DNA from: Aggregatibacter kilianii
GTDB lineage: Bacteria > Pseudomonadota > Gammaproteobacteria > Enterobacterales > Pasteurellaceae
Assembly: GCF_003129965.1 (NCBI RefSeq)
Contig: NZ_NRCJ01000008.1
Coordinates: 62,001 to 126,000, forward strand
DNA: 64,000 bases
Reading direction: 5' to 3'
Shown one piece after another: positions 15,348 through 23,961 of the stretch. A program made the position numbers and the translations under genes. The notes below the pieces were generated by a model. The model was given only the letters and a program-made list of their open reading frames with translations. It ran no database searches and was not told the origin of the DNA. Within the stretch, counting starts at the first letter, position 1; each line of letters starts with the position of its first letter.

Positions 15348-16262
15348 ATGTCATTATTGGCTTATGTACAAAATGGCTTAACCGCCGTAAGTAAGGATAT
15401 TGCAGAAACAAAATATCCTGAAATCGTCTTCCCGCAATTTGTTTATGTGGATCAGCAAACTGCGGTAGGCATTACCGAAAAACTGCATTATGGCGCCGAT
15501 GAACACGGTTCTCTTGATGATGGTTTAATTACCGTCGGCACAAGCACGCTTGATCAGGTGGAAGTTGGTTTCACGCCTACCCGCTCTTACATTGTGCCGT
15601 GGGCGAAATCCGTAACATGGACTAAACCGGAGCTTGAGCAAGGTCAATTATTGGGCTTGGCGCTGAACACCGCGAAAATCATGGCGTTAAACAAAAACGC
15701 GCAACAAACTTTGCAAAAAGTCGCGTTCTTGGGCCATGCCAAAGATTCCCGTTTAACCGGTTTGTTGAACAACAAGTCTGTAGAAGTGTATGCGATCAAA
15801 GGTGCTGCACAAAACACCAAAGTTCAGGCAATGGACTTTGATAAAGCCGTGGCTTTCTTCAAAGAAATTTTCCTTAAAGGCATGGAGAAAACCAAACGCA
15901 TTGAAGCTCCGAACACTTTCGCCATTGATAGCCTTGATTTAGCTCACTTGGCATTAGTGCAACGCGCAAACACCGACACTACCGCGTTAGAGTTTTTAAC
16001 TAAACATCTTTCTGCGGCGGCCGGTCGTGAAGTTGCGATTAAAGCGCTACCATCCAATTATGGTACTCGCGTGACAGACGGGAAAACTCGTGCCATGGTT
16101 TACGTGAACAGCAAAGAACACGTTATCTTTGACGTGCCGATGTCGCCTACTGTGTTAGACGCACAACCTAAGGGCTTATTAGCCTTTGAATCTGGTTTGC
16201 GTATGGCATTTGGTGGCGTAACATTCATGGAGCCTGATTCAGCGCTTTATGTGGACTACTAA
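15348..16262 (+). CDS. Major capsid protein (DUF2184 family)
   Basis: A 304-residue protein of the DUF2184 capsid type: N-terminal VFPQFVYVDQQTAVGI, RSYIVPWAKSVTWTKPELEQ and the C-terminal GLRMAFGGVTFMEPDSALYVDY. It forms the shell with an HK97-like fold by family. A strong AAGGAGTGATGA site precedes the start. It stands between the cement protein and the DUF4054 connector, the normal order. Confidence 0.85.
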   Translation: MSLLAYVQNGLTAVSKDIAETKYPEIVFPQFVYVDQQTAVGITEKLHYGADEHGSLDDGLITVGTSTLDQVEVGFTPTRSYIVPWAKSVTWTKPELEQGQLLGLALNTAKIMALNKNAQQTLQKVAFLGHAKDSRLTGLLNNKSVEVYAIKGAAQNTKVQAMDFDKAVAFFKEIFLKGMEKTKRIEAPNTFAIDSLDLAHLALVQRANTDTTALEFLTKHLSAAAGREVAIKALPSNYGTRVTDGKTRAMVYVNSKEHVIFDVPMSPTVLDAQPKGLLAFESGLRMAFGGVTFMEPDSALYVDY

Positions 16263-16272
16263 GGGGTGAGTT

Positions 16273-16632
16273 ATGCCATTAACCGAAGATTTTTTATTAC
16301 GCTATCCTGAATTTGGAAAGACCGATGCAAAACGTATCGGTCTTTTTCTTTCTGACGCACAGGCGGAAGTAAGCAAAGTTCGGTGGGGTAAATTGTACGA
16401 TCGCGGTGTAATGGCATTAACCGCGCATTTGCTCAAACTTAGTGCGGACGCAGAAATTAGCGGAGGTGCCGCAAGCCGTAATCTCGCAAGCGAAAGTGCG
16501 GGCGAATTATCGGTTAGTTATGCGGCGCCGATTTCTGCTAACGGCTCTGATGATTTTTATCAGCTTACGGCGTATGGGCAAGAGTATTTGCGCTTGCGTA
16601 GATTGATTGGTGTAGGGGTTATGGTGGCTTAA
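16273..16632 (+). CDS. Head-tail connector (DUF4054)
   Basis: A 119-residue protein with the DUF4054 features FLLRYPEFGKT at the N-terminus and a helical core ending in SDDFYQLTAYGQEYLRLRR. It is the adaptor that binds the portal ring. It starts after AAGGGGTGAGTT and its TAA stop directly touches the next ATG, so the connector genes are translated as a block. Confidence 0.8.
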   Translation: MPLTEDFLLRYPEFGKTDAKRIGLFLSDAQAEVSKVRWGKLYDRGVMALTAHLLKLSADAEISGGAASRNLASESAGELSVSYAAPISANGSDDFYQLTAYGQEYLRLRRLIGVGVMVA

Positions 16633-17079
16633 ATGGCGGTAACTGTAACGGCTAATTTCAGCGCGGCGAAACAACTGATTGAGCAGATGAAGTCGCTAAA
16701 AGAAAAGGCGGTTTATGTGGGGTTCCCCGCAGAGTTTGATGAGAAGGTAAAAGGGAGTAAAAACTTTAATCTCGCTTCCTTGGCGGCGGTGTTGGAGTTC
16801 GGTAACGAACATATTCCTTCCCGCCCTTTCCTGCGCCAGACGCTTGAGGAAAATCAGGGAAAATATACCGCACTTTTTATCCAATGGTTCGATCAGGGTG
16901 TACCTGCTGCGCAAATCTATGAGCGATTAGCTGTTATGGCGCAAGGTGATGTGCAGATGAATATCGTCAAGGGTGAATGGGTAGCAAACGCGAAATCAAC
17001 AATTAGACGCAAAAAATCCAGCAAGCCTTTAATCGACACCGGGAAAATGCGTCAAGCAGTAAAAGGTATCGTCAAATGA
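16633..17079 (+). CDS. Tail completion / neck protein (HK97 gp10-like)
   Basis: A 148-residue protein with the HK97 gp10-like pattern: LAAVLEFGNEHIPSRPFLRQTL (about 50-72) and C-terminal PLIDTGKMRQAV. Members complete the head-tail joint or tail end. It abuts the DUF4054 gene and overlaps the next gene by four bases (ATGA). Confidence 0.8.
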   Translation: MAVTVTANFSAAKQLIEQMKSLKEKAVYVGFPAEFDEKVKGSKNFNLASLAAVLEFGNEHIPSRPFLRQTLEENQGKYTALFIQWFDQGVPAAQIYERLAVMAQGDVQMNIVKGEWVANAKSTIRRKKSSKPLIDTGKMRQAVKGIVK

Positions 17080-17447
17080 GCTTAATTAATCAATCGGGGC
17101 GCTTTTTAAATAGCCGATTTCGTCAGCAAATCACTGTTCAAAAGCAATCGGGATCGCATTCTGCAAGTGGCTTTGATGTGAGGTATGAAACGCAACAAAT
17201 CACCGCAATTGTGATTCCGACTTCACCTAATGATGTGATGTTGTTGCCTGAAGGTGAGCGCTATTTGCCGTCTATTAAGGTTTACACACAACAGCCGCTT
17301 AATATTGGTGATCTGGTGGACTATCGGGGTCAAACCTACAAAATCAAAACCGCAGCAAACTGGGGAGATTATGGATACTACAACAATATCGGGATTAGAC
17401 ATAGTCAGACTGCGAAAGTTGATTCAACAGGCTTTACAGTTACCTGA
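17076..17447 (+). CDS. Head closure / head-tail joining protein
   Basis: A 123-residue beta-rich protein (QQITVQKQSGSHSASGF, LNIGDLVDYRGQTYKI) in the position of the head closure ring protein, between the gp10-like and tail-terminator genes. Start overlaps the previous stop, and its end overlaps the next gene by 77 bases. The assignment is mainly from gene order and fold pattern. Confidence 0.68.
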   Translation: MSLINQSGRFLNSRFRQQITVQKQSGSHSASGFDVRYETQQITAIVIPTSPNDVMLLPEGERYLPSIKVYTQQPLNIGDLVDYRGQTYKIKTAANWGDYGYYNNIGIRHSQTAKVDSTGFTVT

Positions 17448-17874
17448 CGGCGTAGTGATTGGCGGGTGGTTGCCTGAAAATCCGTTAAGTGCATTTATTA
17501 CCGTAGATGTACTGATGAGCAGTGAAACGGGTATCGCAAGACGTGACTTTGACGGCAAGCGGGAGCGGATCACTATGTCAATGCAAAGCACGGTAAGTTT
17601 TTCCTGCTTCGGCACAAATGCCATGGCGCAGTGTTACAAGATGAAAGCTATCTTGCAAAGTTCCGTGATACTGCAAGCCTTAAAAACAATGAATGTCGGC
17701 ATTGTGAGCTTCTCCGATGTGCGCAACCTCACGGCAACCATCGGCGCCGATTATGAAGAGCGCGGGCAGTTTGACGCGGTGTTTAGTCATCATCATATCG
17801 TCGATACGCCGCTTGATCCGATTAAGCGCGTAGAGCAACGAACAAATCATTTAACTCAACAAATAGGAGAATAG
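17371..17874 (+). CDS. Neck / tail terminator protein (gp12-like)
   Basis: The open frame reaches 17254, but ATG 17371 is preceded by GGGGAG, so I start there (167 residues, MDTTTISGLDIVRLRK). The segment LPDGVVIGGWLPENP and the later GADYEERGQFDAVFSHHH resemble neck terminator proteins of contractile-tailed phages. It precedes the tail sheath gene by four bases. Confidence 0.7.
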   Translation: MDTTTISGLDIVRLRKLIQQALQLPDGVVIGGWLPENPLSAFITVDVLMSSETGIARRDFDGKRERITMSMQSTVSFSCFGTNAMAQCYKMKAILQSSVILQALKTMNVGIVSFSDVRNLTATIGADYEERGQFDAVFSHHHIVDTPLDPIKRVEQRTNHLTQQIGE

Positions 17875-17878
17875 CCTT

Positions 17879-19387
17879 ATGGCATTATCTATTTCGCAGA
17901 TTGTCAACGTGCAGTTAAACACTGTGCCGAAATCTGCTGCACGAAAATCATTCGGCATTGTCGCGTTGTTTACGCCGGAAGCGGGGCAGGCATTCGCCGA
18001 CGAAAAAACGCGTTATGTGTATGTCGAAAATCAACGTGATGTCGAACAGTTATTCGGCACCAATTCAGAAACAGCAAAAGCGGCGCAACCGTTCTTTGCA
18101 CAAAGTCCGCGGGCGAAACAATTAATCATCGCGCGTTGGCAAAAAGCGGCATCAACCATCGATGCAACAAAAAACACTTTGAGCGGTGCGACATTATCAG
18201 ACGATTTGGATCGTTTTAAATCCGTTGCTAATGGTCGTTTCTCGCTGACTATCGGCGGCGAAGTGAAAAAGGTTGATGGGTTGTCTTTTGCACGCCTTGC
18301 TGATTTTAATGCAGTGGCCACAAAAATTCAGGAAAAATTGACCGCACTTTCTGTTGCCGTGTCGATTTCTTATGACGAAACCGGCAATCGCTTTATTGTA
18401 AGCGCAAATGTAGCCGGCGAAGATAAAACAACCGAAATTCATTACGCCATTGATGAAGGTGGAGACGGCGAATATATCGGCGCATTGCTTAAGCTGGAAA
18501 ATGGACAAGCAAGCCGTAAAGTCGGTAAAAACTCCGTTTCTCTGAAAAAAGAAACCTTGGGCGAAGCGTTGTTTAATGTGGCTGAAGTAAATAACACCTG
18601 GTACGGTTTCACTGCGGCGGCACAATTAACCGATAGTGAAGTGGAAGCGGCGGCGAAATACGCCCAAGCAAACACGAAACTATTCGGCGCTAATGTGATT
18701 CGAGCTGAACAAATTGAGTGGTCTGCCGATAACATTTACAAGAAATTGTACGATGCCGGCTTAGATCATACCTTGGCGATGTTTGATAAAAACGACATGT
18801 ACCCGGCTTCTTCCGCCTTAGCCCGTTTGTTATCAACCAACTTTGCCGCAAACAATTCAACCCTGACGCTCAAATTCAAGCAGCAACCGACCATCACGGC
18901 GGACGAAATCACCGCAACGGAATTTGCTAAAGCTAAGCGTCTTGGAATCAACGTTTACACCTATTTTGATGATGTGGCGATGATTGCTGAAGGTACGGTT
19001 ATCGGTGGTAAATTTGCTGATGAAATCGTGATCTTAGATTGGTTTGTTGACGCGGTGCAAAAAGAAGTGTTCGCCCGCCTTTACAAATCACCGACTAAAA
19101 TCCCATTAACCGATAAGGGGCAGGCGATTTTAATTGCGGCGGTTGAAAAGGTTTGTCTTGAAGGCATCAACAACGGCGCATTCGCACCAGGGCAATGGAC
19201 TGGCGATAGTTTCGGTAATTTAACCACTGGTGATTATCTTGAAAAAGGCTTCTATGTCTGGGCGGCACCAATGGATACGCTTTCTGACAGCGACCGTGAA
19301 GCACGTCGCGCAACGCCGATTCAAACTGCGGTGAAATTAGCCGGCGCAATCCATTCAAGTGATGTGATTGTGAACTATAACCGATAA
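17879..19387 (+). CDS. Tail sheath protein (DUF3383)
   Basis: A 502-residue protein of the DUF3383 sheath family: SISQIVNVQLNTVPKSAARKS at the start, FAQSPRAKQLIIARW near residue 80-95, and a C-terminal GFYVWAAPMDTLSDSDREARR segment. The sheath subunits contract to drive the tube through the envelope, so the phage is a myovirus morphotype. A Rho-independent terminator follows at 19392-19423, before the tube gene. Confidence 0.88.
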   Translation: MALSISQIVNVQLNTVPKSAARKSFGIVALFTPEAGQAFADEKTRYVYVENQRDVEQLFGTNSETAKAAQPFFAQSPRAKQLIIARWQKAASTIDATKNTLSGATLSDDLDRFKSVANGRFSLTIGGEVKKVDGLSFARLADFNAVATKIQEKLTALSVAVSISYDETGNRFIVSANVAGEDKTTEIHYAIDEGGDGEYIGALLKLENGQASRKVGKNSVSLKKETLGEALFNVAEVNNTWYGFTAAAQLTDSEVEAAAKYAQANTKLFGANVIRAEQIEWSADNIYKKLYDAGLDHTLAMFDKNDMYPASSALARLLSTNFAANNSTLTLKFKQQPTITADEITATEFAKAKRLGINVYTYFDDVAMIAEGTVIGGKFADEIVILDWFVDAVQKEVFARLYKSPTKIPLTDKGQAILIAAVEKVCLEGINNGAFAPGQWTGDSFGNLTTGDYLEKGFYVWAAPMDTLSDSDREARRATPIQTAVKLAGAIHSSDVIVNYNR

Positions 19388-19391
19388 CCCC

Positions 19392-19423
19392 AAAGCCAGG
19401 AATAGCCCTGGCTTTATTTTTTT
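19392..19423 (+). terminator. Terminator between sheath and tube genes
   Basis: AAGCCAGG / CCTGGCTT stem followed by a T-rich tail. It may set the ratio of sheath to downstream tail proteins. Confidence 0.75.
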
Positions 19424-19437
19424 AATAAGGAAAAACT

Positions 19438-19869
19438 ATGGCAGTTTTCGATCCAAAACAAGTTGTCGTGTTATTAGACGGCAGAGAAATTAGCGACTGG
19501 GCAGATGGCGCAGATGTTATTAACGCCACAAATCAGGTTGACGCGGGGCAGATGGTCATCGGCGCAAATGGTACAGGCGTTTTTATCGCGAATCCGGATC
19601 AGTCCGGCAAGTTGACGCTAAAAATTAAACAGCACTCTGAAGATAATGCTTATCTATCCAAGTTATTTAATCAGCAGAAAACAAGTATCAAAACCTATTT
19701 GCCGATCACCCTCGCTATCCGCGACTTAATCAACGATGACGTGGTAACAGCAACTAAGGGTTATTTCACTACGCCTGCGCCTTATGTGCGCGGTAATGGG
19801 CATAATGCAACCACATGGACGATTGTGTTCGAAAAAATGACGATGAATCTTGAAAAAGGTGTTCAATAA
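19438..19869 (+). CDS. Tail tube protein (DUF3277)
   Basis: A 143-residue protein with the DUF3277 features FDPKQVVVLLDGREISDWADG and KLTLKIKQHSEDNAYLSKL. It polymerises into the inner tube. It is preceded by AATAAGGAAAAACT and its stop overlaps the chaperone ATG by one base (TAATG). Confidence 0.85.
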   Translation: MAVFDPKQVVVLLDGREISDWADGADVINATNQVDAGQMVIGANGTGVFIANPDQSGKLTLKIKQHSEDNAYLSKLFNQQKTSIKTYLPITLAIRDLINDDVVTATKGYFTTPAPYVRGNGHNATTWTIVFEKMTMNLEKGVQ

Positions 19870-20288
19870 TGGAACAAAGCAAACAATTTACACTTGAAGA
19901 CATCACCTATAACATGACACCGGCAAATGCGACGGCGTCATGGTCTGCATTAAAAAATGCGCTGAAATTGGTGCAACACGTTGACTTATCAAATATCGGC
20001 AAGGAAAAAGGCAATGTCGGCGCTAATATGTTGACAGCGATTATTGCCAATTTGGGCGATCCGAGCATTAAAGCACTGGAAGATATTGTACTGAAACACA
20101 CCTCCTGCGAGCAGGACGGCAAGCAATACCGCTTATCCGAACGTTTTGATGCGCACTTCAATCAACATCGCGGGCATTTATTACCCGTACTGAAAGAAGG
20201 TTTGGTGTATCAATTCGCTGATTTTTTTATCGGTGGGGGCGGGTTGCTGAGTTCTATGCTTCCAAATCTCAATCTGAAAACACAGTAA
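19869..20288 (+). CDS. Tail assembly chaperone, short form
   Basis: The 139-residue zero-frame product of the gene that precedes the tape measure, MEQSKQFTLEDITYNM at the N-terminus and a helical body. Chaperones in this position bind the tape measure during tail assembly. A slippery run at 20222-20228 near its end allows a longer -1 product, as in the lambda G/GT system. The short form ends with the segment SSMLPNLNLKTQ. Confidence 0.75.
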   Translation: MEQSKQFTLEDITYNMTPANATASWSALKNALKLVQHVDLSNIGKEKGNVGANMLTAIIANLGDPSIKALEDIVLKHTSCEQDGKQYRLSERFDAHFNQHRGHLLPVLKEGLVYQFADFFIGGGGLLSSMLPNLNLKTQ

Positions 20289-20452
20289 GCCAGTCTGATT
20301 CCCAGGTCGATTGGTTTATTTTCACCCCTATTGTTAAGCGCTTCTGTACGCTTCATGAATTAAGGTCGGTCTATTCGTTAGCCGACCTTTTGTCTTTTCA
20401 TGAAGTGATTGTGGAGCTAAACCAAATGGAACAATCCAATGCTACTCAATGA
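19869..20452 (+). CDS. Tail assembly chaperone, -1 frameshift product (G/GT-like)
   Basis: The zero frame reads gaT TTT TTT atc at 20220-20231, a perfect X-XXY-YYZ slippery site (T7, 20222-20228). The -1 frame just downstream is open for 74 codons (YRWGRVAEFYASK ... WFIFTPIVKRFCTLHELRSV ... ELNQMEQSNATQ) to TGA 20450-20452, overlapping the tape measure start at 20439. This second part has no start codon or ribosome site of its own and looks like a conserved protein domain. The full product would be 194 residues. The same region also holds a G5 run that I consider a less likely slip site. Confidence 0.72.
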
Positions 20453-22547
20453 ACTACTTATTAAAATCGGCTTCGACGCTGACAGCCAAGCTATGCAGCA
20501 ATTTGAGCAATTGCTTAATACGCTTGAGCAGGGCGCGAATGGGGCCGCCGAACAGTTAGGTGATTTTGCAAAAGCAATTGAAGATGTTGCAAAAGAAGCC
20601 GTTGAGCAAGCAAAGGAAATGCCGGAGTTCTCCGAATTTTTTAAGTCGTTAGACGATTTGCAGGAGAAAACTAAGGATTTATCGCAAGATGAAGCGCTTG
20701 ACGCATGGGTTCAGAAAATCCTTGAAAGCGACGAGTTGTTATCTCAGTTCGGAGAAGATTTCACCACCAATGCACAAGAGCTTGAACAAGGTTTGGTTTC
20801 CCTTGGATTGAGCTCGGAGAATGTAGAAAAGGTTATTGTAAAACTCAAAGACGCTATCGAGAAAAAGCAAAAAACCACCGAAGACGACACAGAAAGCACT
20901 CAAGAAAACACTGAAGCACAAAACGACAATGCGGAAAGTGCGGGTAATTTAGCCGATAAAATGATCGCCCTTTGGGCGACCAAATACGGTGCTGATGGGC
21001 TGATTGAAAAATTCGAATTGCTCGGCATCAATATCAGTAAAACCACATTGAAATTTGCGGCGTTTGGTGCGGCGTTTTATGCGGCAACTATCGGAGTAAA
21101 AAACTTTGTCGATAATAACCTTGATGCCCTGGATGAAATTAAACAGCTTTCGGCGGTAACAGGCGAAGCGGCAGATCAGATCTACAAACTTGGTAAAGTC
21201 GCCGAAGTTAACGGATCGTCTTCACAGGCGGCCCAGGCGTCCATTGAAGGGTTATCACGCACTATCGGTGAAGCTGCAGCGGGAATTGGGCGTGGTGCCA
21301 AGTCTTTTGAGCAATACGGATTAAGCGCGAAAAAAGCCAACGGCGATGTGAAAACGTCAAGTGAAATGCTTGGTGAAATCTCCGATAAGATGAAAAAGAT
21401 GGGCGAGCAGGAGCAAATTGCGATGCTCGCCAAGTTGGGCATTGATGGTTCAATGATCCAGCTTTTGCGTCTTGGTAATGATGAACTTCGCGAGCAAATC
21501 GAACTTGCTGACAAGTTAACGCTCGGTGTTGGCAATGCGGAAAACGCGGAAACGGCAGCGGCATTTAAAGACAATATGACGCAGCTCACGCAAGTTTTCA
21601 CGGCAATGGGAGAATACTTGTCGTTACGTATTGCGCCGGCGATTTCTCGTATTATTGAGCGCTTTACAAAATGGTTTTCAGAAAACAATGATCTGATTAA
21701 AGCCATTTTGAACGGCTTCGGAAGAGTGTTTTCATTCTTGTTTGAGTTAGCCGGAGCGATTGATAATGTGGTATCAAATACCATTGGCTGGCGCACTGTC
21801 ATTTATACCTTGGGCGCGGCGTTGCTTTGGTTAAGTCGTCGTATGATTTTAGCCTTTGCGACCAATCCGATTACGCTTGTTTTGGCAGCGATTTCAGCCG
21901 TCTTTTTGTTGGTTGATGATTTTATTGGATATTTAGAGGGTAATGAAACAGCCTTGGGTGAGTTTTGGAAACCTTTTAAATCCGCGCTTTTGTGGGTAAA
22001 AACCACATGGCAAAACTTTGTCGATAATTTCACTGTAGATCCGATTGGTTCAACATTATCACTGGTTACCAATATGATTGAGCTGCCTTTTAAGCTCGGC
22101 TTGGCATTAGTGGTTGGTTTGTGGAATTTATTCACTGGTGAACAGTTAGATCTTGACGTGATTGAAAAGGGCTTCGCTAAAGTCACCGATTGGATTAAAA
22201 AACCGTTCCAGTCAGCCTTCGATTGGGTAAAGGGTTATTACGATGAATACATTGGTCCGATTGTTGATACGGTGAGAGATTGGTTTGGTTCTAGCGGAAC
22301 TGGCAAAGTGAGTGAGAACACAAAAGCCTATGACGCAATGATGTTTGACCCGAATTACTATGCGACAGCCCCGCAAGCGGCAGCCGCCGGATTGGGGCAG
22401 GGGACATCAAACGCGGATAACAGTATCAAAAACAGTAATAACAAGATCACCATCACGCAAAACATTCAAGGCGCGGACAATCCTAAGATCGTTGCGGATC
22501 AGTCTGCTCGTGCAATTAGTAATCAACTTTCGCCTATTGTGGGGTAA
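20439..22547 (+). CDS. Tail tape measure protein
   Basis: A 702-residue protein with long alpha-helical and coiled-coil segments (residues about 1-160 and 220-400), central hydrophobic stretches (about 465-500 and 545-570) and a Gly/Ser/Asn-rich C-terminus. Its length sets tail length and it is ejected with the DNA. The start overlaps the end of the chaperone frameshift product by 14 bases. Architecture and position make the call safe. Confidence 0.88.
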   Translation: MLLNELLIKIGFDADSQAMQQFEQLLNTLEQGANGAAEQLGDFAKAIEDVAKEAVEQAKEMPEFSEFFKSLDDLQEKTKDLSQDEALDAWVQKILESDELLSQFGEDFTTNAQELEQGLVSLGLSSENVEKVIVKLKDAIEKKQKTTEDDTESTQENTEAQNDNAESAGNLADKMIALWATKYGADGLIEKFELLGINISKTTLKFAAFGAAFYAATIGVKNFVDNNLDALDEIKQLSAVTGEAADQIYKLGKVAEVNGSSSQAAQASIEGLSRTIGEAAAGIGRGAKSFEQYGLSAKKANGDVKTSSEMLGEISDKMKKMGEQEQIAMLAKLGIDGSMIQLLRLGNDELREQIELADKLTLGVGNAENAETAAAFKDNMTQLTQVFTAMGEYLSLRIAPAISRIIERFTKWFSENNDLIKAILNGFGRVFSFLFELAGAIDNVVSNTIGWRTVIYTLGAALLWLSRRMILAFATNPITLVLAAISAVFLLVDDFIGYLEGNETALGEFWKPFKSALLWVKTTWQNFVDNFTVDPIGSTLSLVTNMIELPFKLGLALVVGLWNLFTGEQLDLDVIEKGFAKVTDWIKKPFQSAFDWVKGYYDEYIGPIVDTVRDWFGSSGTGKVSENTKAYDAMMFDPNYYATAPQAAAAGLGQGTSNADNSIKNSNNKITITQNIQGADNPKIVADQSARAISNQLSPIVG

Positions 22548-22550
22548 TCA

Positions 22551-23369
22551 ATGTTTAATTTTGCACAGGTCTCTAACCGGTCAATTGGAACTATTAAGTT
22601 TGATGTGGTCACGAGTGAAGATCATCAATCCGATCTCTCCATTACCGAAAACCCCATTGAATCAGGAGCTGCAATTGCCGATCACGCAGTGATTCAGCCG
22701 AAACAGGTGACGATAAACGGCGTTATGGTCGATCATGACCATAATACTTTTGGTTTAGACCTCCCGTATATCGGTGATATACGGGGTGGCGTGGACTTTC
22801 TAAACAATTTCCCTCTGCCCTGTAAAGTAGTTACGCAGACTGCTCAAACCATTGCTAAAGTCGGGCGTGCGGTTAGCATGGTCGCTACAGCGGTTCGCAC
22901 AAGTCTTGATGTAGTGAATAAAGTGCGGAAACTTGCACCGTGGCTACCTGATTCTGCGGTTCTTGATTTGTTGGATAGCTCATTGGGTGACAGTCGGGTG
23001 CAGAAGTGCTACGCGGATTTAGTCGCTTGTCAGAAATCGGGCGAAACCATCGATATTCAGACCGGCATCCACTTGTACAAAGATATGCTAATCCAATCTG
23101 TGGCAGTTTCACAGGCGCAAGATGGCAGCGCCACATTCACGATCACCGCGCGAGAAATTTTTGTGGTAAACACCGCTACAACGAAAAGCGGGAAGACTAC
23201 GACGGCAGGCAATAAGAAAAGTGGTCGGGCGGGTTCGCAATCTGCGTCGAAAACACAACAAGGCAATACACAGCCTGTTGCAAAAGAGCCGAAAAAAACG
23301 ACCGCACTTTATAACTTAGGTGGAAATATAGCAGGTAAGATTAAGCGTGGTTTAGGAGTGTCGCAATGA
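22551..23369 (+). CDS. Baseplate protein with Dit-like N-terminal domain
   Basis: A 272-residue protein. The first part (SIGTIKFDVVTSEDHQS, ESGAAIADHAVIQPKQVTINGVMVDH) matches Dit-like phage tail domains that join tube to baseplate, and LYKDMLIQSVAVSQAQDGSATF in the second part is typical of the same family. The C-terminal 70 residues are Lys/Ser/Thr/Gln-rich and low in structure. It overlaps the plug gene by four bases (ATGA). Confidence 0.78.
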   Translation: MFNFAQVSNRSIGTIKFDVVTSEDHQSDLSITENPIESGAAIADHAVIQPKQVTINGVMVDHDHNTFGLDLPYIGDIRGGVDFLNNFPLPCKVVTQTAQTIAKVGRAVSMVATAVRTSLDVVNKVRKLAPWLPDSAVLDLLDSSLGDSRVQKCYADLVACQKSGETIDIQTGIHLYKDMLIQSVAVSQAQDGSATFTITAREIFVVNTATTKSGKTTTAGNKKSGRAGSQSASKTQQGNTQPVAKEPKKTTALYNLGGNIAGKIKRGLGVSQ

Positions 23370-23674
23370 AACAAATTCCCGTAACCCAATCCCCCCACCA
23401 AGAACAAACGTTCGAATTTAATGGCACCAAGATTCGCCTCACGCTTCGATTTAACAGTGTGGGGCGTTTTTGGGCAATGGATGTATTTGAGCCGGTGAAT
23501 CAAAAACAAATTTGCACAGGTCAAGCGCTTGCTTGCGGCGTTCCTTTACTTGTCCGCAGTACGCAGCCTTATTTTTTCTTCCTTGAAGATGAAAGCGGTG
23601 CGGAGTTAGATCCGATGGAAATATCGGATTTAGGCACTCGTTGTTTTTTGTATATAGGTGAAAAGTCATCGTAA
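23366..23674 (+). CDS. Baseplate plug family protein
   Basis: A 102-residue beta-rich protein (TFEFNGTKIRLTLRFNSVGRFWAMDVFEP, with two Cys nearby) with the pattern of the phage baseplate plug family. Start is coupled to the Dit-like gene. A strong terminator (23699-23733) follows, separating it from the hub genes by a short insert. Confidence 0.72.
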   Translation: MKQIPVTQSPHQEQTFEFNGTKIRLTLRFNSVGRFWAMDVFEPVNQKQICTGQALACGVPLLVRSTQPYFFFLEDESGAELDPMEISDLGTRCFLYIGEKSS

Positions 23675-23698
23675 AAACGACCGCACTTTAGAATAAAA

Positions 23699-23733
23699 CA
23701 AACCCCGATAGCTGGTAACTATCGGGGTTTTTC
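23699..23733 (+). terminator. Strong terminator inside baseplate region
   Basis: An 11-bp perfect stem AACCCCGATAG / CTATCGGGGTT with a seven-base loop and T5. It comes before a small membrane-protein gene. Confidence 0.9.
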
Positions 23734-23766
23734 ATTCCAACTTTCCCAATAAAGAAGGAACAAATT

Positions 23767-23946
23767 TTGAGTAAGTATAGCAAAACTAAGTTAAAAATCC
23801 ACTTAAAAGAGGGGTTAGAAATGGAAACAAATGCAAGTCCTATTATGCGCGGTGCAATCGCGTTTTCTATTGTTATTGTTGCCCTTGGATTGTTTGCTTT
23901 ATGTATCACACCGTTAGCTAATGTTTTGATTGAAGTTATAAAATAG
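23767..23946 (+). CDS. Small membrane protein inserted in baseplate operon
   Basis: TTG at 23767 is preceded by AGAAGGAACAAAT; an in-frame ATG at 23821 has GAGGGG upstream and would give 41 residues. Either form has one membrane helix (AIAFSIVIVALGLFALCI) and a short polar N-terminus. I do not recognise it. Sitting behind a strong terminator within the structural operon, it may be a separately expressed accessory gene, for example an envelope protein made in the lysogen. Confidence 0.5.
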   Translation: MSKYSKTKLKIHLKEGLEMETNASPIMRGAIAFSIVIVALGLFALCITPLANVLIEVIK

Positions 23947-23961
23947 TTTTAAGGGGGATGC

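Noticed and set aside
20233-20242. G-rich run as the frameshift site in the tail chaperone
   Set aside because: The zero-frame heptamer there is T-GGG-GGC, which breaks the X-XXY-YYZ rule at the first base; the T7 run ten bases earlier fits perfectly.
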